Numbered from the stretch's first letter, positions 49,527 to 58,265 are shown. The stretch: DNA of 64,000 nucleotides from Thermoanaerobaculia bacterium (GCA_017883205.1 JADGNZ010000002.1:124001-188000); one strand, 5' to 3'. Translations and numbers: made by a program. The notes: generated by a model not told the origin, from the letters alone.

Positions 49527-50360
49527 ATGGAACATCAGATCCGCATCGGGCCCGCTGGCTGGAGCTACTCCGATTGGGAGGGAATCGTCTATCCACCGCA
49601 CGGATCGAAGTTCGATCCGCTCGCCTACCTGGCCTCGTTCTTCGACACGATCGAGATCAACTCGCCCTTCTACCGAATCCCGCCACCCTCGCACGCGAAG
49701 TCGTGGGTGCGCCGCGTGGCCGCCAATCCGGCGTTCAAGTTCACGACGAAAGTCTTTCGCGGCTTCACGCATGACGCCGCTGGTTTCACCGAGAACGACG
49801 TCAGAGCCTTTCGCGATTACCTCGACCCGCTCGCCGAATCCAACCGCCTCGGCGCGGTGCTGATCCAGTACCCATGGAGCTTCCGGAACAACGAGGAGAG
49901 TCGCGGCCAGTTGGAGCGTCTCTTCGATGGCTTCGACGGCTACCCGCTATCACTCGAGGTGCGCCACTCCACGTTTCAGAATGACGCCTTCCTGCAGTTT
50001 CTCGAGGAGCGCAAGGTGTCGTGGGTGAACATCGATCAGCCGCTCTTTCACGATTCAGTCAAGCCGTCAGACACGCTGACGGGACCCGTTGGATATGTGC
50101 GTCTTCACGGCCGCAACTTCGAGAAATGGTTTGCGCACGGCGAGTCGTGGGAGCGTTACAACTACCTCTACTCGAGCGAAGAGCTGACGCCGTGGGTCGA
50201 TCGAATTCAGCGGATGTCCGACGCGAAAGAGACCTACGTCATCACGAACAATCACTTCCGCGGCCAGGCGATCGTGAATGCCGTCGAGCTCGAAGCATCG
50301 CTGGGGATGGACGCGAAGATGCCGCCGCAATTGAAAGGTACGTATCCGGACAGAGCGTGA
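49527..50360 (+). CDS. DUF72 (YecE-like) protein
   Basis: 277 residues. IRIGPAGWSYSDWEGIVYPP, FFDTIEINSPFYRIPP, FKFTTKVFRGFTHD and SLEVRHSTFQND, then YVRLHGRN and YNYLYSSEELTPWVDRI, are DUF72 from end to end. DUF72 proteins are TIM-barrel-like with unknown activity, present in many bacteria. It stands alone and converges with the GerMN gene. Confidence 0.93.
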   Translation: MEHQIRIGPAGWSYSDWEGIVYPPHGSKFDPLAYLASFFDTIEINSPFYRIPPPSHAKSWVRRVAANPAFKFTTKVFRGFTHDAAGFTENDVRAFRDYLDPLAESNRLGAVLIQYPWSFRNNEESRGQLERLFDGFDGYPLSLEVRHSTFQNDAFLQFLEERKVSWVNIDQPLFHDSVKPSDTLTGPVGYVRLHGRNFEKWFAHGESWERYNYLYSSEELTPWVDRIQRMSDAKETYVITNNHFRGQAIVNAVELEASLGMDAKMPPQLKGTYPDRA

Positions 50361-50366
50361 CGATGC

Positions 50367-50894
50367 CTACTTCGCCACGAACACCGGCAACGGCGTGAGC
50401 GCGTGCTGGAGGTTCACGTGGCCGGCGAGTGTTTCCGCGGGCTCTCCGTTGACGAGAATGCGAACGCGCTTTGCTTCAGGAAAATCGGTGGTGACGGTCT
50501 GCACGACGGAGTAGACGGCCATGAGCTCTTCGTGGCTGCCGGTTGCCCAGCCCTGGGTCAGCGTGGGGCCGCCGAGGTCGACGAAGGCGGTGCCGTCGGG
50601 GAGAAGGAAGGTGGCGCGAACGACGGTGTCGCGGGGGAAGATGTGCGGCACACCGGCGTTGGCTGACCCTTTGAGAAGCTCGCGGGCTACGATCGACAAT
50701 GCGCCACCGGGGTTCTCCGGCAGTGCCACGCTCCGCGTTTCGCGCACCAGCAGCATCTCGGGACCCTCGAAGAAGAGCGTCACGGGGCGAACTTCAACCT
50801 TGTTCTCGACATTGAGGTTCTGGGTAAGCTCGCGCTTCCTGCATCCGCCGCCGAGCGCGAGAAGCGCGATCAGGATCGCGATGGAGCGGCGCAC
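50367..50894 (-). CDS. GerMN-domain lipoprotein
   Basis: 175 residues from GTG 50894, overlapping the amidase stop. A lipobox (ALGGGC, Cys about 18) follows a hydrophobic stretch. The GerMN domain has the typical TRSVALPENPGG, ELLKGSANAG and DGTAFVDLGGPT, then YSVVQTVTTDFPEAKRVRIL and LAGHVNL. GerMN domains occur in GerM and related envelope proteins. With the upstream N-acetylmuramoyl-L-alanine amidase it probably works at the cell wall. Confidence 0.87.
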   Translation of the reverse strand: MRRSIAILIALLALGGGCRKRELTQNLNVENKVEVRPVTLFFEGPEMLLVRETRSVALPENPGGALSIVARELLKGSANAGVPHIFPRDTVVRATFLLPDGTAFVDLGGPTLTQGWATGSHEELMAVYSVVQTVTTDFPEAKRVRILVNGEPAETLAGHVNLQHALTPLPVFVAK

Positions 50895-52498
50895 TACGTC
50901 CCTGTCCTCGTCGTCGCGGCTGTCGTCGTACCCGTCGTGGTTGGTACAGCCGGCTTTGACGGCGGCGCGGTCACAGTCGGCGCAAGCGGTGCCGGCGGCG
51001 GCTGAGCGACGCCGATCCGCGTTTCGTAGTCGACTTTGTACCGCGCCACGGCGGTCGTCAGAGCCTCGACGACCGTCTTCTGGAACGCGTCCGACTTGAT
51101 CTTCGCCTCTTCATCGGGATTCGTGATGAACGCAACCTCGACCAACGCGGCGGGCATCGTCGCTCCGACGAGCACCTTGAATGGTGCCTGCTTCACGCCG
51201 CGGCTCTGAATGCCGGTGATCCGGTTCATCTCTTCCTGCACGGCCTGCGCGAGACGGCTCGATTCGTTGAGGTACTCCTGCTGCGCGAGATCCCAGAGGA
51301 TGAGTTTCAAATCGCTCGAAGAGGCGGGCGTGGCCAGGGTTTTCGCCGAGTTGTTTTCGACCTCGGCCGCCTTCTCTGCGAGTTTGTCCGAGGCATCGAG
51401 CGAAAGGAAGTAGGTCTCAGCTCCGTGCGCGCCTTTGACGATGGCGGCGTTCATGTGCACGGAGAGAAAAAGATCGGCGTGGTATTGGTTGGCGATAGCC
51501 GTGCGCTGATCGAGCGGCACGACCGTATCGTCATTGCGCGTCAGGACCACGCGTGTTTTCAACCTGGCTTCGAGCGAAGCCGCCAGCAGCCTGCAGACTG
51601 CAAGCGTGGCGTCCTTCTCCATCAATCCGCCGGGCCCGATCGCGCCGACCTCTTTCCCGCCGTGGCCGGGATCGATGACGATCGTACGGATCCCGGGTGG
51701 TTCGACCGGCCGCGACGACGTGAGCGGCTGCGGCGTCCCCGGTGCGGCTGCGGCACCTTTGCGAAGATCGAGGACGATGCGGAACGGATTCTCGAGTCGG
51801 TAGGCATCGCCGACGACGTCGGGGGCGGTGAGCTGGATGCGAAGGTCGTTACCGATGAATGATGTCTTCGCGACGTACGGATCTTCGTGCGTTTGCTCGA
51901 CGTACGGCGCTTTGATGGCACTCTTGAATCGAACCGTGTACGCGCCCGGCTCTTTGACGATGGCGTACTCCGCCGGCGCGGTGAGCGTCAGCACCAGCTT
52001 CGAGATTCCCTGCACATTGGCGACAGAGACCTGAACTCCGACCGCAGAGGTCTGCGCGGGATGAATCTGCAGCAGACGCGCGGCCGGATCCCACGTTGCA
52101 TCGAGCCCCGAGGAGCGAAGCAGGAAGCCCTGGAAGAACTGCCAGGGGACGAACGGCCGGTTGTCGATCGTCACCGGCGGAACAGGCATCTCGATCAGAT
52201 CGTCTTTGACGACAGCGAAGCGGCTGTCGGTTCCAAATGCTGCCACCGAGTTGTTGAGCGCTGCCTTGAAGCCGTTTCCTTCGTGAGCCAGGGTCCCGCC
52301 GAGCGCGGCGATGACCTCGTCGGCGGCAAAGTAGGTCTGGCCGTTCTGCTGCGCGATGGTGACTTTGTGATCGCCATTCGCGGCGCGCACAGTGGCCTGA
52401 TTGGCGGGATTCGGTGGCGGCGCCGTTGGGGGAGCTTGCGCGAGAAGGAAAAGCGCGGAAGCAAGAGCGATTGAGGTCAGAGAGAGGGCACGGGTCAT
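50894..52498 (-). CDS. N-acetylmuramoyl-L-alanine amidase (AmiC-like) with N-terminal Cu-amine-oxidase-like and AMIN domains
   Basis: 534 residues. Signal peptide; a copper-amine-oxidase N-like domain (about 30-130, FAADEVIAALGGTL, PFVPWQFFQGFL); an AMIN domain (about 155-245, KLVLTLTAPAEYAIVKEPGA); and an Amidase_3 catalytic domain from about 268. Zinc ligands: His in DPGHGGKE, Glu in GGLMEKDATL, His in SVHMNA; Glu in VEVAFITNPDEE. It cleaves the peptide from N-acetylmuramate in the periplasm during cell division. A Pro/Thr-rich tail follows. It starts 4 bp before the patatin stop. Confidence 0.93.
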   Translation of the reverse strand: MTRALSLTSIALASALFLLAQAPPTAPPPNPANQATVRAANGDHKVTIAQQNGQTYFAADEVIAALGGTLAHEGNGFKAALNNSVAAFGTDSRFAVVKDDLIEMPVPPVTIDNRPFVPWQFFQGFLLRSSGLDATWDPAARLLQIHPAQTSAVGVQVSVANVQGISKLVLTLTAPAEYAIVKEPGAYTVRFKSAIKAPYVEQTHEDPYVAKTSFIGNDLRIQLTAPDVVGDAYRLENPFRIVLDLRKGAAAAPGTPQPLTSSRPVEPPGIRTIVIDPGHGGKEVGAIGPGGLMEKDATLAVCRLLAASLEARLKTRVVLTRNDDTVVPLDQRTAIANQYHADLFLSVHMNAAIVKGAHGAETYFLSLDASDKLAEKAAEVENNSAKTLATPASSSDLKLILWDLAQQEYLNESSRLAQAVQEEMNRITGIQSRGVKQAPFKVLVGATMPAALVEVAFITNPDEEAKIKSDAFQKTVVEALTTAVARYKVDYETRIGVAQPPPAPLAPTVTAPPSKPAVPTTTGTTTAATTRTGT

Positions 52499-53352
52499 AC
52501 GGGGTGACGGATTATCGCACGGAGGATTCGCCGGGCCCTGGCGCTGGGAGCTTCCCCCTCGGCGCGCACGTTCGTTTCTTCATGCTCCTCATCGAGCAGC
52601 ACTTCGCGCGTGCGCAGGTAGCCGATCCGCGCAAGAACATCGAGGATGTGCCAGCGCCGTTCGGTGAATCGGAAGGGAAGCCGGTGGCGCGGGCGGATGA
52701 CGACGACGCGCGGATCGGTGACCACGTGGTCGTAGTCGCCTTTCGCTTTGAAGAGGCCACCCTCTGATTCCCCCTTCTGCGCCACGACGACCACGGCATC
52801 GCATCCCAGCTCCAACGCTTTCTCGTACGGCGCGTTGTCGGAGATTCCGCCGTCGCCGTAGGCCTCGCCGGCGATGCGCGGCCGATGCGTGTAAAACGGC
52901 GGAAAGTAGTTCGTGGCCATGAGGAGCTGAAGCGGATCGTCGACGTCGCGCGCATCGAAGATGACGTTGGCACCGTCGCGGAAGCGCGTCACCGAGACGA
53001 GCAACGGCAGCGCGTCAGGTTGTTTGAATCGATCGCGGCCCATGAACCGGCCGAAGGTTCGCTCGTGCAAATGCCGGAAGCGCCACGGCGAATGATCGAT
53101 GAGGAGGTTGCGCAGGTCGATGTGGGGCATGCGCATGAAGGAGCGCCAGTAGTAGCGGATGCGTTTCTCGGAGCGCGCCGCAACCATCGCCGCGTTCCAG
53201 GCGCCCGCCGAGACGCCAATCGCCAGCGCCGGTGTGACACCGAGCTCGGCGAGCGCTTCGATGACGCCGATCTGAAAGGCACATCGCGAGGAGCCGCCCG
53301 AAAAAACATACCCAACGCGTTTTGCGTTTTGCAGCAGAGCGAGCCGATCCAA
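52495..53352 (-). CDS. Patatin-like phospholipase (RssA type)
   Basis: 285 residues from TTG 53352; no Shine-Dalgarno is visible and no other start is better. VGYVFSGGSSRCAFQIGV is the oxyanion loop (GGSSRCAFQ), AIGVSAGAWNA carries the nucleophile (GxSxG) and DGGISDNAPYE the catalytic Asp. It has the size of RssA/YlbK soluble esterases. Its stop overlaps the amidase start. The substrate is unknown. Confidence 0.9.
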   Translation of the reverse strand: MDRLALLQNAKRVGYVFSGGSSRCAFQIGVIEALAELGVTPALAIGVSAGAWNAAMVAARSEKRIRYYWRSFMRMPHIDLRNLLIDHSPWRFRHLHERTFGRFMGRDRFKQPDALPLLVSVTRFRDGANVIFDARDVDDPLQLLMATNYFPPFYTHRPRIAGEAYGDGGISDNAPYEKALELGCDAVVVVAQKGESEGGLFKAKGDYDHVVTDPRVVVIRPRHRLPFRFTERRWHILDVLARIGYLRTREVLLDEEHEETNVRAEGEAPSARARRILRAIIRHPV

Positions 53353-53375
53353 GGATCTCAGTCTATGCTTTTGGG

Positions 53376-53972
53376 GTGAACATAAAACGATGCGTCGTTT
53401 ACTTTCTCGCGCTCCTCACCATCGCCTGTGATTTCGGGACGAAATCGGGGCCACACGTGGCGAAGGAGCCGATCAGCGTCCGCGGCTGGATCACCGACGT
53501 CGATGCCGGCGAGAACGCGGCGGCTTACCACACGATCGAAACGGAGTCCGCGCGCAAAGCGAGTCTCTTCCACGATACGAATGTCTGGGTCGAGAACGCT
53601 CCGTATGTCTCCGGAGGCGTCGCCGAGACCGGCGCTTTTCTCCTGCTCGACGTGCCGCCCGGAAACGTGACGATCACCTTCACCGCCCCGAACGCCCCCG
53701 CCGCCCACCTGGTCCTGGCCGACGTTCCCGGCAACGCCGACGTCTTTGTGCCGTCGATGCTGCTGAAGAAAGGATCGGTCGTTCTTCTCGATCCGAAGAG
53801 CGTGAAAGTGCGCATGGCAATGCAGATCGAAAAAGAAGTTCCCAGCGGCAAGTTCGTCACTGTCGCCGACCAGCGCATCCCGATCATGAACACACCGATC
53901 GCGCAAATGTCCGACCGCCACGACTATCCGATGGCGCCTGCAACGTATCAACCGCTGGCGAAGGTGAAGTAG
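53376..53972 (+). CDS. Lipoprotein of unknown function
   Basis: 198 residues from GTG 53376, selected because it gives a lipoprotein signal (VYFLALLTIAC, Cys at about 18). The mature part has a carboxypeptidase-regulatory-like beta structure: ISVRGWITDVDAGENAAAYH, AFLLLDVPPGNVTITFTAP. The ending is Pro-rich. It starts 23 bp from the divergent patatin start. No family was recognised. Confidence 0.68.
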   Translation: MNIKRCVVYFLALLTIACDFGTKSGPHVAKEPISVRGWITDVDAGENAAAYHTIETESARKASLFHDTNVWVENAPYVSGGVAETGAFLLLDVPPGNVTITFTAPNAPAAHLVLADVPGNADVFVPSMLLKKGSVVLLDPKSVKVRMAMQIEKEVPSGKFVTVADQRIPIMNTPIAQMSDRHDYPMAPATYQPLAKVK

Positions 53973-54322
53973 GGCTCACATCCGCCCTCAACGTCAACGC
54001 TCACTCACGGCAGGTACCCCCTCATCCGGCCTTCGGCCACCTTCTCCCCCACTGAAAAGCGTGGGGGAGAAGGCGCTCGATTGGAGGGTTGGGGTAGATT
54101 GCGAGAGTTGGGCTCAATTGAATTGGAGAGTTGTGCCCGATTGGAGAGTTGGCATTCATGATCGAACGTTGTGCGCCCAACTCGCACAGCTCCTTCTCGA
54201 ATCCTCGCGCCACCCACTCATCGAGCGCGAAGCCGGATGAGGGGGCGCCCGCAACGCCACGCCACGCCATCATTTCGCACGATCACCTCGGCGAAAGAGA
54301 AATCCGCGCAAAACAACGCCGT
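53973..54322. repeat. Intergenic region with decayed array 5 between inverted repeats
   Basis: CCCCCTCATCCGGCC (54017-54031) faces GCCGGATGAGGGGG (54232-54245). Inside lie a hairpin around GGGGGAGAAGG and about four imperfect units around ATTGGAGAG at 54080, 54098, 54122 and 54140 (mean spacing 20 bp). The unit core matches ATTGGAGAG of array 2. No gene is supported. Confidence 0.7.
54079..54150. repeat. Decayed 18-24-bp tandem array 5
   Basis: ATTGGAGGG, ATTGCGAGA, ATTGGAGAG and ATTGGAGAG at spacings of 18, 24 and 18 bp. The core ATTGGAGAG is shared with array 2. The period is loose, so this may be a decayed relative. Confidence 0.5.
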
Positions 54323-54922
54323 TCACCGCCGCCGCAAATTCGTCCCGACGAAAAAGCCGTTCACATTGAGACCTGGGTTGCGGCCGGTCACCCCCCCGTT
54401 CGAGATGTGGAAGAAGCGATAGCCGGCGTAGACGGGGATGCGGGCGTTGGGAAAGAGGACTACCCCGAGTCCGAGCTGCGAGTTGGCATTGAGCTTCGAC
54501 GTCGCTGCGGGAATCCGCCTGTTCGACCACATCGGTCCCGTACCGAGATCGGCGTAGGGCCGAATCAGATTGGACGACGTGAGCCAGTACTGCCGCACGA
54601 AAAAATGCGCCCACTCGGCGCGCACGGAGTCGTCAGGATCACCGTACGTGTGACCGAACCAACTCCGCGGCTGGCGGACGTCGGCGTAGTCGATATCGAC
54701 GCCGACTCGGGCATTTGGCAGCCAGCGGTCGACGTAGCGCTTGAAGAAGTGTGGCTCTGTGAGCAACTCGAAGCTGATCGTGCGGAAGCGGGACCGGCCG
54801 TGACGGTTCGTCTCGCTGCTGGCGTTGCCGAGGTAAATGTTGAAGTCACGAGGATGCGTGGCGGCGAGCGCAGGCAGCGAACAGAGAAGGATCGCAACAC
54901 ATCGAAAAAGGTGACGGACCAT
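54323..54922 (-). CDS. pagL: PagL-like lipid A 3-O-deacylase
   Basis: 199 residues. Signal peptide (VAILLCSLPALA). The rest has outer-membrane barrel character with aromatic-ended strands (IRPYADLGTGPMW, LGLGVVLFPNARIPVYAGYR). The segment YRFFHISNGG, then GRNPGLNVN and GFFVG, matches PagL (His and Ser in HIS, about residue 170). PagL removes the 3-O acyl chain of lipid A at the outer membrane. This shows that the cell has lipopolysaccharide. Confidence 0.85.
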   Translation of the reverse strand: MVRHLFRCVAILLCSLPALAATHPRDFNIYLGNASSETNRHGRSRFRTISFELLTEPHFFKRYVDRWLPNARVGVDIDYADVRQPRSWFGHTYGDPDDSVRAEWAHFFVRQYWLTSSNLIRPYADLGTGPMWSNRRIPAATSKLNANSQLGLGVVLFPNARIPVYAGYRFFHISNGGVTGRNPGLNVNGFFVGTNLRRR

Positions 54923-54971
54923 GGCGGCGCATTCTAAACGGCGTTGGCACCGCGCGTGAACAGTCTCTGCT

Positions 54972-55463
54972 GTGAAACCGATGGCCGACCGGCGACATCA
55001 CGATCACCGCAACATTCTTTCCCGCTTCGCCAGCGCTGCGACGGCGTGGACCGGCTCGACGCTGGCCTTTGTCTGTGCGGCCTCGATCATCCTCATCTGG
55101 ATCATCACCGGTCCGCTCTTTCACTTTTCCGATACCTGGCAACTGGTCATCAACACCGGCAGCTCGATCGTCACGTTTCTGATGGTCTTTCTCATTCAGC
55201 GCGCGCAGAACCGCGACGCCCTGGCCGTGCAGTTGAAGCTCGACGAGATCGTCGCCGCGCTGGAAGGAGCGAGCAACCGGCTGATCTCCGTCGAAGATCT
55301 GTCAGAGGAAGAGCTGAAAGTGCTGCGCATTCACTATCAGCGCCTCGCCGAGATGGCGAAACGCGCCGAGAAGATCACCGAGTCGCACTCGATCGAGGAG
55401 GCGGAGGCGAGGCACAACTTCAAGGTAGATCGACGAAAGAAGAAGCTCCTCGTCAAGAGCTAA
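54972..55463 (+). CDS. Low-affinity iron permease-like membrane protein (PF04120)
   Basis: 163 residues. Two TM segments (WTGSTLAFVCAASIILIWII and LVINTGSSIVTFLMVFLIQ) are followed by RAQNRDALAVQLKLDEIVAA, the conserved stretch of the iron-permease family PF04120. The tail is helical and basic. Bacterial members have not been shown to transport iron. It overlaps the threonine dehydratase stop by 4 bp. Confidence 0.88.
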   Translation: MKPMADRRHHDHRNILSRFASAATAWTGSTLAFVCAASIILIWIITGPLFHFSDTWQLVINTGSSIVTFLMVFLIQRAQNRDALAVQLKLDEIVAALEGASNRLISVEDLSEEELKVLRIHYQRLAEMAKRAEKITESHSIEEAEARHNFKVDRRKKKLLVKS

Positions 55464-56431
55464 GCCGCGCCAATCAACTCCGCGAATTTCTTCAGATCGA
55501 TGTTGCCGCCGGAGATGACCGCGACGATCGGGCCTTCGCCTGCTTTACCGCTGAGCGCGGCGGCGACGGCAAGCGCGCCGGCGCCTTCTGCGATGACGCG
55601 AACCTTCTCGGCCACCATGCGCATGGCGCGCTTGGTTTCGTCGAGCGTGACGACGATCGAGCCGTCGACGATTCCCTGCATCCGCTCCCACATCCGCGGG
55701 AACATGCTCTTGCCGCCGGCGCCATCGACGAACGATGGTTGCCACTCCTCGAATTGTTGCGCGGATGCCTTCTCGAACGAACGAGCGCCCGGCGCGGCAG
55801 TCTCTGGCTCGGCGCCGAGGATCTTCACGGATGGAGCGAGTTGCCGGATGGCGCTGCCGATTCCGGAGACGAGTCCGCCGCCGCCGATCGCCGCGATCAC
55901 GGTGCGCACGGTCGGCAGGTCTTCGAGGATCTCCAGCCCCAGCGAGGCGTTGCCGGCGATGAAGTTGTGATCGTCGAAGGGATGCACAAACGAGCCTTCC
56001 ATCCCTTCGAATCGCCGCTCTTCCATCGCTTTCCAACAGGCGTCGAATGGCGCCTTGACGATGCGCGCGCCGAGGTTGCGCATCCGCTCGATCTTGGTCT
56101 CGGGAGCGGTCTCAATCGCCAGGACCGAGCAGGGAATGCCGTACTCGCGCGCAGCGTAGGCCACACCCTGCCCCGCATTTCCCGCGCTGATCGTCCACAC
56201 GCCTTTCGCCCGCTCCTCGGGTGTCAGCATCGCCACGGCATTCGCCGCACCGCGGATCTTGAACGCATTGATCGGCTGCAGGTTGTCGAGCTTCAGCCAG
56301 ATCTCCGGCGCCGCCGCGTCATGCCGCAACTTGATCAGCGGCGTCCGCGTGATGACGCCGCGAATGCGCTCGCGGGCAGCGTAGATCTCATCGAGCGTGA
56401 CAGGGCGGACGGGTGGCGCAGCAGTCGGCAT
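55460..56431 (-). CDS. PLP-dependent threonine/serine dehydratase (or serine racemase)
   Basis: 323 residues from ATG 56431; a longer frame lies in a dispersed repeat. ITRTPLIKLRHD, NAFKIRGAANAVAML with the PLP Lys, SAGNAGQGVAYAAREYGI, IGGGGLVSGIGSAIR and PIVAVISGGNIDL are fold type II signatures. It has no C-terminal ACT domain, so it is catabolic-type (TdcB-like) or a serine racemase. It deaminates threonine or serine to the keto acid. Confidence 0.92.
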   Translation of the reverse strand: MPTAAPPVRPVTLDEIYAARERIRGVITRTPLIKLRHDAAAPEIWLKLDNLQPINAFKIRGAANAVAMLTPEERAKGVWTISAGNAGQGVAYAAREYGIPCSVLAIETAPETKIERMRNLGARIVKAPFDACWKAMEERRFEGMEGSFVHPFDDHNFIAGNASLGLEILEDLPTVRTVIAAIGGGGLVSGIGSAIRQLAPSVKILGAEPETAAPGARSFEKASAQQFEEWQPSFVDGAGGKSMFPRMWERMQGIVDGSIVVTLDETKRAMRMVAEKVRVIAEGAGALAVAAALSGKAGEGPIVAVISGGNIDLKKFAELIGAA

Positions 56432-56447
56432 CCGCGGATTGTAGGCC

Positions 56448-56499
56448 AAGGAGTGCGTGCGTCTCGCACGCGGGCAGCCGACCGTCTCGCCCGGGTGCT
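56448..56499. repeat. 52-bp dispersed repeat H, copy 1
   Basis: AAGGAGTGCGTGCGTCTCGC is followed by ACGCGGGCAGCCGACCGTCT. It matches copy 2 (56729-56780) at 50 of 52 positions in the same orientation. The two bracket the HicB-like gene. Confidence 0.92.
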
Positions 56500-56528
56500 T
56501 CGTTCCCGGCCATGCGATACTCACAGGT

Positions 56529-56795
56529 GTGGGCTCGATCAAGATCATCGTCGAAAAACACGAGGATGGTTACGTCTCCTATGCGGTGGGGATGCGCGGA
56601 ATCGTCGTAGGCGAAGGCGATACCTACGACGAAGCCCTCGCCGATGTTCGCTCGGCAATCAGACTTCACATCGAGACGTTCGGAGCGCGCACTCGCAGCC
56701 CCAACTTGACGATCGTCTCTTCGCGCGCAAGGAGTGCGTGCGTCTCGCACGCGGGCAGCCGGGCGTCTCGCCCGGGTGCTCGGTATCGCGGGTAA
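56529..56795 (+). CDS. HicB-like antitoxin protein
   Basis: 88 residues from GTG 56529. SIKIIVEKHEDGYVSYAVGM, then GIVVGEGDTYDEALADVRSA and IRLHIETFG match the HicB fold (partly RNase H-like), usually paired with HicA. No HicA toxin is near. The last 25 or so residues (SACVSHAGSRASRPGARYRG) come from dispersed repeat H copy 2, so the C-terminus looks newly acquired. It could be a solitary HicB-type protein. Confidence 0.72.
   Translation: MGSIKIIVEKHEDGYVSYAVGMRGIVVGEGDTYDEALADVRSAIRLHIETFGARTRSPNLTIVSSRARSACVSHAGSRASRPGARYRG
56729..56780. repeat. 52-bp dispersed repeat H, copy 2 (in the HicB-like gene)
   Basis: Differs from copy 1 at two positions. Overlaps the end of the HicB-like frame. 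A third related copy in inverted orientation lies at 56934-56981. Confidence 0.92.
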
Positions 56796-56933
56796 CGATC
56801 GGATCTTGCCGGGCGGGGAGGGTGGAATCAACCAGCGGGAGTGGACGTGCGGCGGGGCCGGATGTCGCCCGAGTGCACCAGTATCACGTGCTGCAAACGG
56901 ACGTTGGCGCTCAAGCGGCGCGAAATCAACCAC

Positions 56934-56981
56934 CGGGGCGAGGACGCCCCGCTGGCCGCGAGCGAGACGCTCGCACTCCTT
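56934..56981. repeat. Dispersed repeat H, inverted copy 3
   Basis: CGGGGCGAGGACGCCCCGCT, then GCGAGCGAGACGCTCGCACT. Its reverse complement resembles copies 1 and 2 (AAGGAGTGCGAGCGTCTCGC). It contains hairpins GGGGCG/CGCCCC and GCGAG/CTCGC. It overlaps the last codons of purA. Confidence 0.75.
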
Positions 56982-58251
56982 ATCGAACGATTGTTTCTTC
57001 GCGCCTTGGTCCGGTCGAGATGATCGTGGCCGGGCATTCCACTTCGTCCTCGATGAAGCGGACGTAGTCCTTCGCCGCCTGCGGCAGCTCGTCGTACGAC
57101 GTCATGCCGACGGTCGGCGACTTCCAGCCTTTGAACGTGCGGTACACCGGCTTGTAGTCGTTGTGGGCGACTGCGAACGCCGGGAACGTTTTCCAGTTCT
57201 CACCGCGGACGTTATAGCCGGTGCAGACGGGGATCTCGTCGAACTCGTCGAGAACGTCGAGCTTGGTCAGGGCGATGGCATCGAGGCCGCTCAGCATGGC
57301 CGAGGTGCGTAGGACAGGGAGGTCGAGCCAGCCGGTGCGGCGGGGGCGGCCGGTGACGGTGCCAAATTCGTTGCCGCGCGCGCGGAGATGCTCGCCCGAG
57401 GCGTCGTTGAGCTCCGTCGGAAACGCGCCGCCGCCGACGCGCGTCGTGTAGGCCTTTGCCACGCCGATCACTCGGTGAATGTGCTTCGGCGCGACGCCGA
57501 GTCCGGTGCAGATGCCGCCGGCGACCGTGCTCGATGACGTCACGAACGGATACGTGCCGTGATCGATGTCGAGCATCGCGCCCTGCGCGCCTTCGAACAT
57601 CACCTTCTTCCCGGCCCGGATCTGCTCGTTGATCAGAATCGTCCCGTTGGTGATGCGGTCGGCCAGCACTTCGCCGTAGCGCGTGTAATCGTCATAAAGC
57701 TTCTGCGGATCGAACGGTTCTTTCCCATAAACCTCGAGCACCGGATTCTTTTCGGCGCAGGCAAAAACGATGCGGTCGCGCAGAACGTACGGATCGAGGA
57801 GGTCGGCCACGCGGATTCCGTAGCGGCTCACCTTCGTCTCGTACGCGGGACCGATCCCGCGTCCGGTGGTGCCGATCTTTCCGGCGCCGGCCGCTTCCTC
57901 GCGCGCCAAGTCGAGAGCCTTGTGAAACGGAAGGATGACGTGGGCGGAGTCGCTGATCTTGAGGTTCGACTCGATCACGATTCCGAGAGCGCGCAGTTTC
58001 TCGATCTCGTCGAGGAGCGCTTCGGGATCGATGACCATCCCGTTGCCGAGGATGCAGAGTTTGTCAGGATGGAGGATGCCGGAAGGGATGAGCCGCAGCG
58101 CGAAATGTTTGTCGCCGAACTTCACCGTGTGCCCGGCATTGTGCCCGCCCTGGTAGCGGGCCACGACGTCGAAGGATTCGCAGAGAAGATCGACGATCTT
58201 TCCCTTCCCCTCGTCGCCCCACTGAGCGCCAATGACTGCAAGGTTCTTCAT
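56980..58251 (-). CDS. purA: Adenylosuccinate synthetase
   Basis: 423 residues, the usual length. GAQWGDEGKGKIVDLL (P-loop), RYQGGHNAGHTV, GTTGRGIGPAYETKVSRYGI, EGAQGAMLDIDHGTYPFVTS and RVGGGAFPTEL are all present. It converts IMP and aspartate to adenylosuccinate with GTP in AMP synthesis. It stands alone; the other purine genes here lie 31 kb away. Confidence 0.98.
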   Translation of the reverse strand: MKNLAVIGAQWGDEGKGKIVDLLCESFDVVARYQGGHNAGHTVKFGDKHFALRLIPSGILHPDKLCILGNGMVIDPEALLDEIEKLRALGIVIESNLKISDSAHVILPFHKALDLAREEAAGAGKIGTTGRGIGPAYETKVSRYGIRVADLLDPYVLRDRIVFACAEKNPVLEVYGKEPFDPQKLYDDYTRYGEVLADRITNGTILINEQIRAGKKVMFEGAQGAMLDIDHGTYPFVTSSSTVAGGICTGLGVAPKHIHRVIGVAKAYTTRVGGGAFPTELNDASGEHLRARGNEFGTVTGRPRRTGWLDLPVLRTSAMLSGLDAIALTKLDVLDEFDEIPVCTGYNVRGENWKTFPAFAVAHNDYKPVYRTFKGWKSPTVGMTSYDELPQAAKDYVRFIEDEVECPATIISTGPRREETIVR

Positions 58252-58265
58252 GCGGCGGGGAGACT

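Noticed and set aside
54944-57067. 707-residue plus-strand frame across iron-permease-like, dehydratase and HicB-like genes
   Set aside because: Crosses several supported genes on both strands; composition is that of a shadow frame.
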